Shown here in pieces: positions 23,521 to 35,696 of a stretch of 64,000 nucleotides of DNA. How positions within the stretch are numbered: position 1 is the first letter of the stretch; every line of letters begins with the position of its first letter. Both the position numbers and the translations under genes were made by a program. Under the pieces are notes generated by a model, which saw only the letters and a list, made by a program, of their open reading frames with translations, was not told the DNA's origin and did no database searches. Origin of the DNA: Prostheceraeus crozeri (Eukaryota; Platyhelminthes; Polycladida; Euryleptidae); NCBI GenBank assembly GCA_907163375.1, contig CAJQUW010006977.1, positions 403,576-467,575 of the forward strand. Reading direction: 5' to 3'.

Positions 23521-26500
23521 AAACTAGAACAGAATAGAAAAGGGTTTTTTATTCGATTAAATGAAAAAGTGCACTTACTTCAACATTGACGCAAATTAAA
23601 GTTAAATGTATTTATAGAAAGACATGTAATGATATGTGAACACCAAAGATTGATTTCATAACTTTGACTGAGACATTTTGCTTAAATAACAAGCCATAAA
23701 AGGAAAGAAAGATGACATTTTCACGGTTCTACAAAGAGGATGACTTGAATTTACAAGACGTTTGGGTATCAAACGATGAACACAATGTATAACACTAGAT
23801 TCAGCATTCAAATAGTCTTTTACTTAACATAAAAAAATTCGCTATGTTCCAACTGAGGAATGGGGTGATTGCGTCATCGCCAACGGAGCGGTCACATACG
23901 TTCCGACAAGTTCTAGTTGCTGTCTTCTCTGATATCAATGACTATGTACGAAATGGAGATTGTACACACCATGTTACAGATGTAGAGAAAGTTGAAGATT
24001 GTACTATCGAGTGCTCGGCAGAAGAATATGACTGTTGTGTTCCTTTCTACCATCGTATTGAATAGCTATGACAAAAGTGAATTGCAGATATCTAGACGTC
24101 TATGGTTCATCTATGCTTCAATTTTTGTCTTAGATATCAATGAATTTCGTCTATATTTTGTCATACCTGCCTGCAGATAGGCGCTACCAAACTTTCAAGG
24201 TGGGTTCATACTTAAGATTCAATATAATATTAACATGGATTCTTGAGGGCAACAATGTAGGACATTTATGGGCGCGAAATCGCCTGAAAATGTCCTACAC
24301 CATAGAAATGGATAATAGTACACTAGAATGGAAGTTTGATATCTTGCCTATGTTCAATGATGGCACATGGAAAACTCTATGGTTTGTACATACGAGCATA
24401 TCAGCTTAGATCTAAAACATTGCATCATAGTCAAACTATTTGCCAATTTGGTTGTGGAAGTTGTTGACAGCAAATGGCAGGATTTTCATGAAGAGAATTT
24501 TAAATGAGATGGCAGTATTGTTTCATGTGAATTATTAGCCTACTATTCTATGGATTAGTATACTGTGTCTATTTGTAGCAGTCATTGACAACCATTTTCC
24601 AATTTTTCAATGCTGGATTGCGAATCAAAAATTGGTTCAGAGTCATAAGCGAAAGTGATCGCTGTACTGGTTGTAAGAATATCTCAAGAATTCAAAGATA
24701 AAAATTCTAATTATTGGATAATTTCTCCTTCTGGCGGTTAAGAAACCGAGAGCTTTCTGGAATAAACACATTGAAAGCTGCTTTATCAACAGTCATTTCT
24801 CAGATAAATGAAATGTCGCTGGATCCTTTCAATTAATCACGAAATGACTTATGTGATACAGTGTGATGATATTTTGGAAGCTCATATTCGAAAGCATGCA
24901 AAGGTTTTGAAATTGTTCAAATATATTGAACAGGGAAACGCTTTTAAGGAAATGAATACTCTGAGATTTCTTGGCCTCTAATTTCAAGCTGGAGCAATGC
25001 ATGCTCTGTAAATCGACATTACAAGTTGCATATGTGTCTGATTATACTCTTGATTGATTATGGGAGCGATATTTCAAAATGATGAACGTATAGAACGTTT
25101 TACAGGATTTCCTTCTTTGTCATCCTGTCACTGCAGTATTTTGTAAATTCACTATTGCTTTTGTGTACATGATCTTTGGACAAGGGGCAACAATCCAGAT
25201 CACAATTCGACTTGATAATTAAAAATGCCAACCAGAAAACAAGAAAGCCAGCTCGCAAAATTTGCTTTTTGCCCCAACTTAGTTCCCCCGGAGTGTGCCA
25301 TAATTTTCATGCAATTTCCATTCTAAGACTTTCTATGGTATTATTGATTTCTATGTCCTACACTGTTGCCCGAAAAAGCGATGTTAATAATATTGTGCGC
25401 AATTGAAATGAGCTGGGCAGCAATGCTATGAATAGACACGTAGATATCCGCTGATTGAAATTTCAAAAATGTCTTTCACATGCATGGATAGAGAAATCAT
25501 CATTACGGGATATATTGTTGCCTTCCTTTTTCCACACTGTACCGTACCTCAATTACGCACAATGGCTATTCTAGCGTAGCTTTCAGCTGCATGTAAAATC
25601 ATTGTAGATTAGAAATCAAAGCTGAAGCATGAATCCACATCGTTGAACTCACTTTGTGATCAAATTTCCCATTCAGTTAAAGATAAAAACAAATTCCCAT
25701 TTAGCTCTAATATTGTATCTTTATGCTTGCTCTACCCCATTCCTTTATATACAGCTTCTTCGAGCAACACGTCAACGGTGTATTATCCCATCTAATTTTT
25801 TTGCCATTTCACTCAGTTGCTTGTTCATTAGACGATTCTGTTCGTTCACTCATTTTAATTTTGCTCCAAGGCGTTCAGCTCACCTGAGAAAATCAGTTCA
25901 CTCAATTTTTTTCACTTGCAAGACGGTATGTTGATGATAATGTGCTTGTGCCTATCGCCCATGTTAAGAACCTATGGAGAAGCCATTACTTCATGCTATC
26001 ATGTTTGAACATTTTGCACTCAAATTATAGAATTGAAATGGAAATGGTCTACTTGTTAAGACAGAGCAACAATAGGAAAACAATAATATCAACCATAGCT
26101 AATGGATAACAGACCACTATCTCCGCTTAGATCAGCCTTAAGCCAGTAAGACGCATAGACTACTGAAGCATGACGTCAGTGTACTGTACACAGCTTGAAC
26201 CGCATCGAACCGACTAAAGGTTGAACCGCATAATGCTGCGTATTGAGTACATGCCTAGTGAAGTGGATCATGTAGAAGGTCAATAGATACGTTACTTGAT
26301 TTTGATATTAAGTAATTATTAAATCACATCAGCCAGTCGTCAATTTGTGACCTCGAAATTTTAGTATAGGCTATGGCCATAACGTCGACTGAGCTGGTAA
26401 TACTGATTGCTTGATAAATAAGTAAATGATAGAAATTATCTGCAGAAAATAAAACAGCAATAAAGCTTTAAATAGAGTTCAGTTATATTGAATATTGAGT

Positions 26501-27607
26501 ATATCAAGTATGTCTCAAACCTGGGGCTCAACCGACAATAAACGAGGAGCAAGAGTAAGTAGTAGTGAGTGTTATGTAGTCACGTATAGCCAGGAAGCAA
26601 GTTTGCCTCCAATTTAGAAATCACTAAATTTCTCAAAAACCAGGACGAAGCAGTACCAAGTAAGGCGAAGCAAGACAAAGCAGCGAGTCAAGACATAGAA
26701 TAGAAACATGTCCTCAGACTAGAACAATTTTAAGCACGAAAATTCCTTGACAGCCGCAGACGCTGCGTTTCACCCTACAGGGGCTTGTCAGTACAAGACA
26801 TATTCTAATACTTGCTCCTTATTATATTAACCGATTTGGCGTCCCATATAACTAGGAAATATTAGGCGTGGTAATATATTACACCGGCTCAGCCATATCC
26901 GAAGTCATATCCAAAAAACTAAGGAATCTTGAGAGAATTAGTTTCAGTTTCTATAAATCATTGTAATAAAGAGTATTCATTTTCTAGCATTATTTTGCAC
27001 AAGTCGCCTAGTATCTTGGATTCGGATCAGATTGATGCCCGCTGACGGAGATTTGAATTAGCTGTGTGAGAATATGTGAAAAATGGTGCTGTGAAATCGC
27101 ACCATCCCTGCATCCTACACACCAATAAAGCTAATCTGACGAGGAGATATTAGAGCGCAATGTGGAATTAGACCAGTGGTTTATTTCGTTCAACTGAGAT
27201 ATTTTCGCTCCTAATATGGAAACGATCTGTGGATTTGGTTTTGATGGTTGCTAAAGGGAAAAGTCGTGGCAAACAGAACTAATGCCATGATGGTCTTTGC
27301 ATTGAAGGTTTTGTATGAGTAAAATGTATTGCAGACAGAGGGCTATGCTGAACAAGCACTTGTACTTACCTCTTATCCAATCATGTTCACATATTTTAAA
27401 TTTCAAATGCTCCATTCATCTCAGATGAGCCGCAGATCAACTTATTAAACAGAAGAACTTAACTAGCCTACTGAAGTAGCTTCGCCCTTCTCTCATGGTC
27501 CTTTTAGGATGCCACTTTTGAATGATGTTGCTCCCAAAATGCACAAATACATTGATGTTACTGCATTAGTATGTATTTCAACTGAAATGTCTGTCTGATA
27601 CTTTCAG

Positions 27608-28141
27608 GTAGAATCTGCATCTCTTGGTGAGATAGTGATCTTAACTGGATTGAAGCAAACTCGCTCCGGTGACGTCATTCTTGATTCGAAAGTCGATACA
27701 AAGGAATTGCAGAGCGTTCGCCCTGACGCTAGTCCTGTCAACCAATCGTTAACTGTTCCTCAACCCATTCTTTTTGCAAGCATTGAAGCGCCAAGCCTTG
27801 CCACTGTAAAGCGCTTGGAAACGGCTCTTGAATGTGTCGTGCGCGAAGATCCAAGTCTTGCTGTCAATTATAATCCGGAAACGAACCAGACTGTGTTATC
27901 TGGTATGGGAGATCTTCATCTGGAGGTAACAATACAACGTATCCGCTCGCAATTCGGCGTAGACGCTAAATTGGGTTCTTTGGCGATCTCCTACCGTGAA
28001 TTATTGACTAGTGTTCCTAGCGGTGAAGATAGCAGAATGAAACACGAAGTAACAATCCGAGGGGATTCTGGTTCGACAATAGTCAGTCTTGACGTGTCCA
28101 TACATCTGCAAGAAGAACAAATGATGGACGAGATTGTCACG
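27608..28141 (+). CDS. GFM2: GFM2, internal exon: domains II, III and start of IV
   Basis: The acceptor CTTTCAG is followed by VESASLGEIVILTGLKQTRS, which continues the previous exon without gap, as in other GFM2 proteins (A-GNI-L-VGLK-T). PILFASIEAPSLATVKRLE and CVVREDPSLAVNYNPETNQT are domain III, and VLSGMGDLHLEV carries the GMGELHLE-type motif conserved in all EF-G proteins. The exon is 534 nt, phase 0 at both ends, with the strong donor ACG followed by GTGAGT. Confidence 0.95.
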
Positions 28142-29071
28142 GTGAGTAAATGATAGAAGCTGTTTTCACAAGAAATATGCACTCTGAATTCAGCAACAAA
28201 TGTGTTACGTGAAAATAATTGAAGAGTAGGACCTCAACTTCGGATGCGGCATTTAGTGATTGCAGCCTTCCATATGCATGCGATAAGTCAGTTCCTCATT
28301 GATAATCCCCTTTTAGGTGCCTGATTGATGTAATCAAGCTATTTTGAAAATAGCAAGGAAGATTTGCGGAACTCGAAAACGCAGTTCAGTGGACGGCACA
28401 AATTCTGGCCTGAAGCCTCCTTCAGGTGTACAAAATGAAGGTGACTTGAAAACTGAAGTAAACGATGAAACTATTAAACTGAAAAAACATGAGAATCGAT
28501 GACATGGATATACACAATCATAGGAATGAAATAAATAATCACAAAATGAATAGGCCTAATATATTCAAAAACATTGCTGATGGGGAAAGCTACAGAAAAA
28601 CATTTGAAATATTAAATGTAATTGAAAGACAAAACAAATATAAATGTACATCATGAATTTCAAAACGTTTTTTAACAGAAAAATTATAGAACCAATTAAG
28701 AGACCAAAATGAGCGAATGAAAACCAAATAACGTGATAAATGAATGAGTTACAAATATTTGACCCACTACCAGGACAGTCATTAATCAGACCTCGACGAA
28801 TGTGCAGGGCTTGACCGTCTGATATTGGGATGACGTAAATTGCGATAGATAATGACATAATGTCATGAACTTTAGAAAAATGCACAGAAGCTTCTAAATA
28901 TATCAGTCTCAAATGTTCACAAAGTCTGTGGTCAATCAAGTTTCTCCACTGCAATTTGGTGGCATAGATTACATGTGTTTTCTCTATTTGTAATTTTCGT
29001 GAAACAGTTTCCTGGTTTGCAATGCACAAGATCCACAGCTTGAAGCGAAGAGATTCATCAATATGTTATTG

Positions 29072-29593
29072 CACAGAATTAGATTGTTTAATCGTATCAC
29101 TTTGCTAGAAGTGCAAACTGATTTAAAACAATGGCACATGCAGGAACTTAATAAGTGGGCAAAAAGAAACTTTCAATACCTTACAGAGATAGGAAAAATA
29201 GTCGTGCGTCGCTTGCGGATTGCTGTGAATTGCTTCACAATGCTCCGATCGCCACGATTCCTTCAGATTCGAAGAATTCAGATCATTGCGCAAAAGTTTT
29301 CTCGATATTGTTGGGTCCTCCGATCATTTTAAAAAAAGTTAGCAGGCGCATGAAAAAACGTTCACAAACTTCTCTGTAGAACTTGACATCGTCTGTGTCT
29401 CTTTGCTGTGTGATCCGGTTGATAACAGTCACTGAAACTTTGCACAATTTGGCGTGTTTAATGCTGAACTGGCTGCTCATTGTTCGATTGCTATGGTATT
29501 ATGTCAGCAGATTGTGCCATTTCATTAACTTTACATGTTCCAATGCTTCCCTTCTAGTCAAACGGAAGAAGAGACGACCTGTCTAATTCTGTG
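29072..29593. mobile_element. hAT-type MITE, 522 bp, with exact 8-bp target duplication
   Basis: The ends CACAGAATTAGA and GTCTAATTCTGTG are inverted copies. TGTTATTG at 29064-29071 is repeated exactly at 29594-29601, which settles both the boundaries and the hAT assignment for the whole CACAGAATTA family in this window. It is very similar to the left part of the element at 58318. There is no coding capacity; the 60-90-codon frames inside are incidental and recur in each copy. Confidence 0.93.
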
Positions 29594-30654
29594 TGTTATT
29601 GCGAATATCACCGACTCAACCTACATCAGACTTTTACAATCAGTCGCTGCTTGTCTTACTGCCGATGTTGTCTTCATCTAGTGTTTCTGTTAATTGTTTA
29701 ATTGTCTACTTCTACATCAGGACCTGGAAATATCAATAAATTCGAGTCGCACGGGGCGTGTTTCACGAATTTGCATTACTTTATTCCTAATGCTTATTTC
29801 TTCTTTGAATTTATATCAAGTGCTGTTTTGATAGAATCTGACAATATTTAGCCTTATCCAGGTCACATCTTGAGCCAAGTAGATGATGTACGACTCAGCA
29901 CATTATTTTGCACATCAACACTATTATCTTGTATTCTATTGAAATGCATCAAACCACAGTAGACTTATAATCTTTGCATGAATAATTTATGTGGCCTTTT
30001 AATCGCTCCTTCAGCTTCAGCTGATCATATCAAGTGAACAATAGTGTTCTGCACTTCATACACAAGTGAGCAGTTTGAGTCGATACGTGTTTTATGTAAA
30101 ATGGAATAATTATTGCGACTGTGTGTGCATCTGCGATGTTATTGCAGTTGGAAAGAAAACAATTTCATAACTATCAATATCTTTCAGATCTTAATGTTTA
30201 ACTTGATTATCACTTCCTGGGTATTCCAGGGTAGGCACAGTCCTCCTACTCCACTCTACTCGATTCTTTCGTATGATACCCTCAATTCTAATATATCCCA
30301 GTTTGAGTGTCGTAGATTGCAAACTCTGTTGGTGACAGTTGAAAAAGGGTCAAAATCCATACTTTGTGTTTGAACTGCTGTAGCAAAAATCTCATGTTGA
30401 ATTTGATATGAACGGATCGACAGTTCGTTTCATTTTGACCTTAAATTGACTGTCAGGAAATGTTAGATCCCCATCATTCTTCCTAAGCGTGGATAACTGT
30501 GCACAATTTGGCTCGATTTTGACCCTCAAAAATCTTTTTTATCATCTTTGTAGGACATGGCATTGAAATGAAGTGTTGGATCTTCTTATGAGGTCGAGAC
30601 ATTCACTAAAGCTTTGTATTCCAAGTTTAAGAATTAAAAATTTCTCAAAACTCT

Positions 30655-30775
30655 TGTCTGTAGGCCCGTCCAAAGGAAAAGTCACTGCTTTAAATGCCCG
30701 ACTACGTCACCAACGTCGAAGGCCCCAGCATGGAAGGGTAGTGACGTTAAATCATCATTTTCTTTTATTTAGTGT
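30655..30775 (+). mobile_element. SINE body fragment
   Basis: GGCCCCAGCATGGAAGGGTAG and the preceding 50 bases align with the 3' half of the SINE at 241-430 (AAGCCCCCAGTATGAGAAGT). The tRNA-like head is absent, so only the body is left. The match is modest. Confidence 0.4.
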
Positions 30776-30856
30776 GAAGCCTCTGTTCATCTGCCTTAAG
30801 AGGGACCAACACTAAGAACTATACAGGCCGGCTTGATAATAAAAGATCTTTGAAGA

Positions 30857-31090
30857 ATGCAACTTTCTCTTCATCTCGCAGGGCACGCTCATAGAGTAGG
30901 GCAAGCTCTTGTCACCAGAGCTGTGGACAGTTTCTGCCAACCGCTTCATCTGCGCCTCACTCGGTGTCCGATTTCATTTGTGCTTGTCATCTCCGCGTTT
31001 GCAATGAATCTTAAATACTTGAAGCGGTCTACTCTCTTCAACGGCTGACCTTGGATCTCCTTCATTGCTACAAATGATGATCACTAATGC
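30857..31090 (-). mobile_element. LINE fragment, reverse transcriptase thumb/connection
   Basis: The minus strand reads IQGQPLKRVDRFKYLRFIAN followed by STNEIGHRVRRR, then after a stop GWQKLSTALVTRACPTL. FKYLG-I-DG...EI-RV followed by W-KL is the block after the catalytic domain in many LINE reverse transcriptases, where a line such as FKYLGS is nearly invariant. Two stops are present in 60 codons. The rest of the element is missing. Confidence 0.7.
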
Positions 31091-31179
31091 TTCGCCTTCA
31101 GCAAAGGGAGGTCGCATCTGCAGATTCCAGAATTCAGTAAAATATGTCTACATTATAGAAAAACGCTTTTAGTACTTAA

Positions 31180-31905
31180 CACTAGAAAAACCAATGTGTC
31201 ATTTTTGGCACCAAAACTAACTGTTGACGTGTCAAAATTTGATGCAATCAAGTCGAATCATGGTTTGGCGTCCAGACATTTTTTTGATTTGTTGTGCTAA
31301 GTCTGCCAGATGCTCTTAAACTACTTTCGGATTTAAAGGGGTCCATCTGGTTCCCTTTAATTTAATTCTTTAAATTCAAGTTCACCTGGAAAGACCATGG
31401 TGTCAATTTTGACACCCGACTTGGATTATGTCATCAATGGTGAATGTTTATGTAAGATTCATCAGATAGATAAATTGCACACCCATTTTTTAGCAGACTA
31501 TGATAAGAAGTCGCTTCAAAGACATTCTAGCACATCATTTGAGATTTAATGTAATTGACCATGACATGGTGCTGTTCGCAAGATCCGCCATGAACTTCCA
31601 ACGAAAATGGTTTCTGCTGGACAGTACTGGATAAATTCAGTGATGCTTGTGCAATACCTATGGAAAGCTCAGAAAACGGGTTGTCTCCTGATCATCGTAC
31701 ATTCGTCACCTGATGGCAAGAGAAAGCCACGTGAGATTCAGTTCTCCAATGTGAATACAATGCCCAGGTGTCACGTCAATTATCATCTTAATTTGCTTCA
31801 CGTCGATGGCCTGCTACTGGATGGTCAAACGTGCTAGATATCGCTAAGATAAACAGTTTGATTCTCTAAAAGGGGGATTCTCTGCGAATTCTTTGATTTT
31901 CTGTA
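31180..31905 (+). mobile_element. piggyBac relic with left end at a TTAA site
   Basis: TTAA at 31176-31179 is followed directly by CACTAGAAAAACC, the typical target and terminal sequence of piggyBac-type transposons. Inside, plus-strand frames show LLIIVHSSPDGKRKPREIQF (about 31680-31740) and, in another frame, RRWPA with NVLDIAKINSLIL (about 31805-31865), matching the WKDKR..LLSTIH and RRWP...N.LD.A..NA blocks of piggyBac transposases. The DDD catalytic core is missing, and the right end was not found. A Penelope-like element adjoins it at about 31906. Confidence 0.7.
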
Positions 31906-32960
31906 AATAAAAGTCAACATAGGACTGAGTTATGGAAAATGAAGCTAAACGTGAAGTGAAAAGGATAAATAAATAAGTATTGAAAATTAACGATTAAAGA
32001 TTTTAAAAAAGGAAATTTGACAAAGTTACATAAATAGCCAAAATTATACAAAAATAGAATTACCAAGGCGAAAAGTTACCACTGGCTTAGCTGCGTTGAA
32101 AAGACCAAAACTGTGATGGTCAGATCGCTTAAAAATGAAGCAGTCTAGTCACCTATGAAAGGGATACTTATAAAAATTGGCTTTTCAGGGCCAAACAACT
32201 CCGGTCTTCTTTCAGAACCACATGAATGTATCGATCGATGAAAAAATGTTTGGTCTTTTCAACGCACCTAAGCCAGTGGCCATTTTTAAAACTGTAAAGA
32301 TTCTTGCTGTATTTCTCAAAGATAAGCTTCCGGTAACGACCCAACATAACGTGATGTATATATATTCCTTTGCGTGTACTTGTGGTTGCAAGTATATTGG
32401 TCTTACCGAAAAACGTCCAGATTTATGTATTCAAAAATGATTTTGGCTATTTATGTAACTTCGTCAAATTTCCTTTTTTCAAATCTTTAATCGTTTATTT
32501 TCAATATTTATTTATTTATTCTTTTCACTTCACGTTTAGCTTCATTTTCCATAACTCTGTCCTATGTTGACTTTTATTTACATTTAATTTGTATTCAAAC
32601 TGTCCACTTTGAGTATTATAATGTGCTTGCTACTATCGTGTTTTCATTATTTCATCTGAGTGTCGGTGATTGACTTCAATAAGCCTGTCATCGTCATGCT
32701 ACCTTCATTGTGTCTATATTGATTTTCTGATTACATTTGCTTGTTCTGTGGTTCAGTAACATTGCTAGTATACCTTTTTTCAATTGTGATTTTCATTCCG
32801 TTAAGTGTAGATTTTGTACAATGCCAGTCCAGTGTTGTAGACTAAAGTGTAGATTTTGTCATTCCAGCGTTGCACTTGAAAGAGAGCTGGCCGAAACATG
32901 TACAATAACAGTTCAAAAACTGTGGCCTTATTTTTCAATTACAAAACATGAAAGGGATCA
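31906..32960 (+). mobile_element. Penelope-like element fragment with inverted copy of its own 3' end
   Basis: The plus strand encodes FKTVKILAVFLKDKLPVTTQ then CTCGCKYIGLTEKR (about 32374-32425), the beginning of a GIY-YIG endonuclease, after which the frame is lost. About 155 bp at 31906-32060 are an inverted copy of about 32430-32590; both contain GAAGCTAAACGTGAAGTGAA in opposite sense. Thus the 5' side starts with a reversed piece of the 3' untranslated region, an arrangement known for Penelope-like insertions. A trailing segment at about 32860-32960 with GAGAGCTGGCCGAAACATG resembles the 3' tails of such elements. Confidence 0.75.
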
Positions 32961-33848
32961 AACTTTTTCCGCTGTTACATGTATCATATGAAGCATTTCA
33001 TATGGAATGTTGATGTAAGATTTCATATCGTTTGTCAAACTTGATGTATTTCACTATGACGACATGGTCATATAGCAGACTCAAAGCTCTTTTTAGCTTA
33101 GGTCAAAGTAAAAGGTTTTTATTAATCGACTCATAATGTTAATCGAATTTGATGTAATTAGACAGAGTTAACTCCGTCCTTTTCAATTAGCCACCATTTT
33201 TGTGAGAGGAATCGATACTTGTACTGTAGCAACCTCAGTGCATTATAAAGTATGAAGTAGTTATGTTGTTTTTGTGTTAGTTTGACGTCATTTGCTAACA
33301 AAAAGAGATCAATGACGATCTGAAGTGCCTTTATCAAGTTGAGACTCTCGGAAAATCCGCTTATATTCAGTACTTTCAGCATACATGTAGATCTGGCAAA
33401 ATACATCTGTCTATCGGTTCGAGATAGACAACAGGTTTTTGAAATGTTTTTCATTTTTCGATGGCCTAAATGTTGTGTTGTCAATCTTATCCCATCTATA
33501 ATGGCGTGTGCAACAACTTGAAACGTTGCGGGCTTCATAAAAAGTGTCGTGGATCGGATATGGGACCTCCCAGTAGTACCTGTAGTCAAGAATGACATCT
33601 TTTCATAGTAGCCACGGCTACCATTTGAAGAAGCACGGTTCTCTGGAAATTGAATTGAACCCGATATTCAAGAAATCCAGATTTTCATGCAGCCTATGAC
33701 AATTATCTCACTTATGTATCGCTTGAATCTATTATCCATCAATGTAGATCTCCTTGGGTATCCATAACCATCATAAGCCTGATATGTAGGCTACATGCCC
33801 ATAATGAACGTACATATGGTTCGTAACTGTTTTTCATTTGCTTTTCAG

Positions 33849-34412
33849 TTTCAATTTTGTAACTCTGAAGAAATGTTCTGGCCTTCAGTCCCACCTCAAT
33901 GGTTGAAATCTATCGAGAGTGGAGCTCAGCGGGGTCTCAGTATGGCTGGGCCGCTCCTAAATTCAACAGTGTGTGGAGTTCATCTCAATTTCTACAATAT
34001 TACTACTTCAGGTGTAAAAATGCCGAGCGTCATACAGGGTGCCATTATGAGCTGTGCATCAGAAATTCTGCAAAAGCTGATGAAAGAATGCCAAACTATT
34101 GTTATGGAGCCAATGATGTCCGTAGAAATCGGAATTCTAAGCGATGCTGAAGAGTCACTATTGGCTGTTGTACTTGGCGACCTTTCACGACGACGTGGAC
34201 GAATCAAAAGTGTTGACGAAAAAGAAGAGATTGGATTGGTAGATAAAATGCAGCAAGTGACGGCTTCTGTACCGATGGCTGAATTAGTCGGATACGCCGG
34301 CGAATTACGAAAATTGACTTCTGGACGAACTGACTTGCACATGGAACTAGAGAGCTATGAGCCTATGGATGCAAATGAACAACAAAAATTACTTGAGAAA
34401 TTGAGATTCTGA
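33849..34412 (+). CDS. GFM2: GFM2, last exon: domain IV and V
   Basis: The acceptor GCTTTTCAG precedes FQFCNSEEMFWPSVPPQWLK, and the frame follows in phase 0 from the previous exon. LKSIESGAQRGLSMAGPLLN corresponds to the domain IV loop I region (EAIENGI..A...GPL). KECQTIVMEPMMSVEIGI is the start of domain V, matching QVLEPLMNLEV in other GFM2 proteins, and VPMAELVGYAGELRKLTSGR is the near-universal EF-G C-terminal block. The protein ends ...QQKLLEKLRF with TGA at 34410-34412. Together the four visible exons give about 627 residues of an expected 750-800. Confidence 0.95.
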   Translation, partial: FQFCNSEEMFWPSVPPQWLKSIESGAQRGLSMAGPLLNSTVCGVHLNFYNITTSGVKMPSVIQGAIMSCASEILQKLMKECQTIVMEPMMSVEIGILSDAEESLLAVVLGDLSRRRGRIKSVDEKEEIGLVDKMQQVTASVPMAELVGYAGELRKLTSGRTDLHMELESYEPMDANEQQKLLEKLRF

Positions 34413-34540
34413 TTAATATGTATATGCAGGTTCAGAAATGTATGAGGAATGTGGGAACATGTTCCACCTAGTCGACGCAGTAGCGAATGATAATTGCTGC
34501 AAATCATCAAATTGTGATCGTCAGGAATTTCATATTTTTT

Positions 34541-34546
34541 AATAAA
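34541..34546 (+). promoter_or_regulatory. GFM2: Polyadenylation signal of GFM2
   Basis: AATAAA stands 129 bp after the stop codon, the first canonical signal downstream. No transcript data are available to confirm its use. Confidence 0.6.
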
Positions 34547-34946
34547 TTCAGCTTCATTGATCGAGATTGTAGTTTTGGCTTGGAACGATGTAGCATTTTA
34601 CTTTGGATGGTTTTCAGCCGATAACTGACTGAATATTTACCACACTGACTGCCGCTCTGAACAAAAGGGACAGTGACAAATGGGATGTAGGAATTCTGAT
34701 ACAGTTTTTCAATACATGTCGGAAGCATAAATGAAATTCTCGAATTAAAAACACCAGTAATTGAGAAGAGAAACTTTTAGAGGACGATCGCACATTGTTT
34801 GAATGTTTCCACTGTTTTATGAATTTTAACTCGCATTATCTTATTTTCATATTTACAAACCCTTTCGTTTGCGTGTCATAGAACCTACGGATTATTAAAA
34901 GAATTTTTGTAGAAAAGATCGCAAAAAAAGTCAAGCGTTTTCATCT

Positions 34947-35285
34947 TTGATCCTTCTGTCTTTTGGGAAGTCCCAGACTAGCCCGCATAATGTTTTTCTG
35001 TTCTTAGAGAACTTGTCTACTAATAAAGCTACGGACTCTGACGGAATTTGCAACCGTTTCTATAAGTTAGCGTCGCCATATATTTGTGAGCCACTGTGTA
35101 ACATAATAAACTCTATCATCATTCAGTGTTATGTTCCAAAAGAATTGAAAAAATGTATTGTGTCTCCGATTCCGTAATGTTCTCCTGTCTCTTTCGAAAA
35201 TCTTCGACCCATCACACTTTTAAGTGTCCCGGCTAAACTTTTAGAACATCATATACTTTCGACCATGCGTACTGCCGAAATCATA
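34947..35285 (+). mobile_element. LINE fragment, first reverse transcriptase blocks
   Basis: LENLSTNKATDSDGICNRFY and PLCNIINSIIIQCYVPKELK (35010-35150) are the L-KA-G-DGI....L...... and ...LF...S...G..P..W block of non-LTR reverse transcriptases. The next frame gives ENLRPITLLSVPAKLLEHHI (about 35200-35255), the NYRPISLL-type block. The palm catalytic residues are cut away by the repeat starting at about 35286. About one frame change occurs near 35178. Confidence 0.8.
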
Positions 35286-35685
35286 CGGTTGAAAATTGAA
35301 ATGAAACTTGAAATTTCAGCCAAGAAAGCAAAATAAGATCTCGACTTGTTCATGATGCTTGACATGATGCTTCAACATGACTTGCTCATGTTCACCATTA
35401 TAATGGTGTTCATGAAATTCCGCTGCAAATTAGCTTAATTTCCGCTTACTTAGGATGATCATTATCAAATATTCATTGCTTTTGATATCCAACTTTTTTC
35501 ATACTACTTATATAGGGACGTCATCTCGGTAGTATATCAATTTGCAAATTTTGACTTCTTTCAAAAGTGCTCAAATTTATTTTGTACCACGGGACCGTAA
35601 TCTCCGCAAAAAACTGAATCTTCTGACATCAAAATTTTCACTAGATAATTTTTGAGTCGACACTACCTATATATCCCTACTCTAT
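35286..35685 (+). mobile_element. CATAGAGTAGG-family non-autonomous element, left-truncated
   Basis: Its right half, from about TTGAAATTTCAGCCAAGAAAG to CCCTACTCTATG, matches 50460-50822 and the inverted copy at 52411-52780, including the block GTCGACACTACCTATATAT at its end. The left half and left terminus are missing. No coding capacity. Confidence 0.7.
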
Positions 35686-35696
35686 GATGCGAACAA

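Larger units (their letters stand above)
20353..27607 (+). other. GFM2 intron of 7.3 kb
   Basis: It opens with GTAATT and closes with CTTTCAG. Beyond the MITEs and LINE fragments listed, 21866-22382 and 23521-27607 hold no recognisable feature. Short ORFs at 23844-24065, 24140-24409, 25176-25406 and 25656-25934 show no family motif, and I treat them as chance or unrecognised repeat remains. Confidence 0.8.
28142..33848 (+). other. GFM2 intron of 5.7 kb
   Basis: It opens with GTGAGT and ends GCTTTTCAG. Apart from the listed elements, 28142-29071, 29602-30654 and 32961-33848 show nothing recognisable. Open frames at 28565-29029 and 33158-33598 on the minus strand are long for chance (154 and 146 codons) but carry no motif I can name. 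Confidence 0.8.

Noticed and set aside
28565-29029. 154-codon minus-strand ORF as a host gene in the GFM2 intron
   Set aside because: No recognisable motif, compositional bias typical of AT-rich non-coding DNA, no start context or signals.
29155-29586. Recurrent 65-90-codon ORFs shared by the 29 kb and 58 kb loci as a gene family
   Set aside because: They lie fully inside copies of the CACAGAATTA MITE, occur in several frames and on both strands, and contain no protein motif.
33158-33598. 146-codon minus-strand ORF as a host gene
   Set aside because: No known motif and no flanking gene signals; it may be a repeat remnant but I could not tie it to any other copy in the window.
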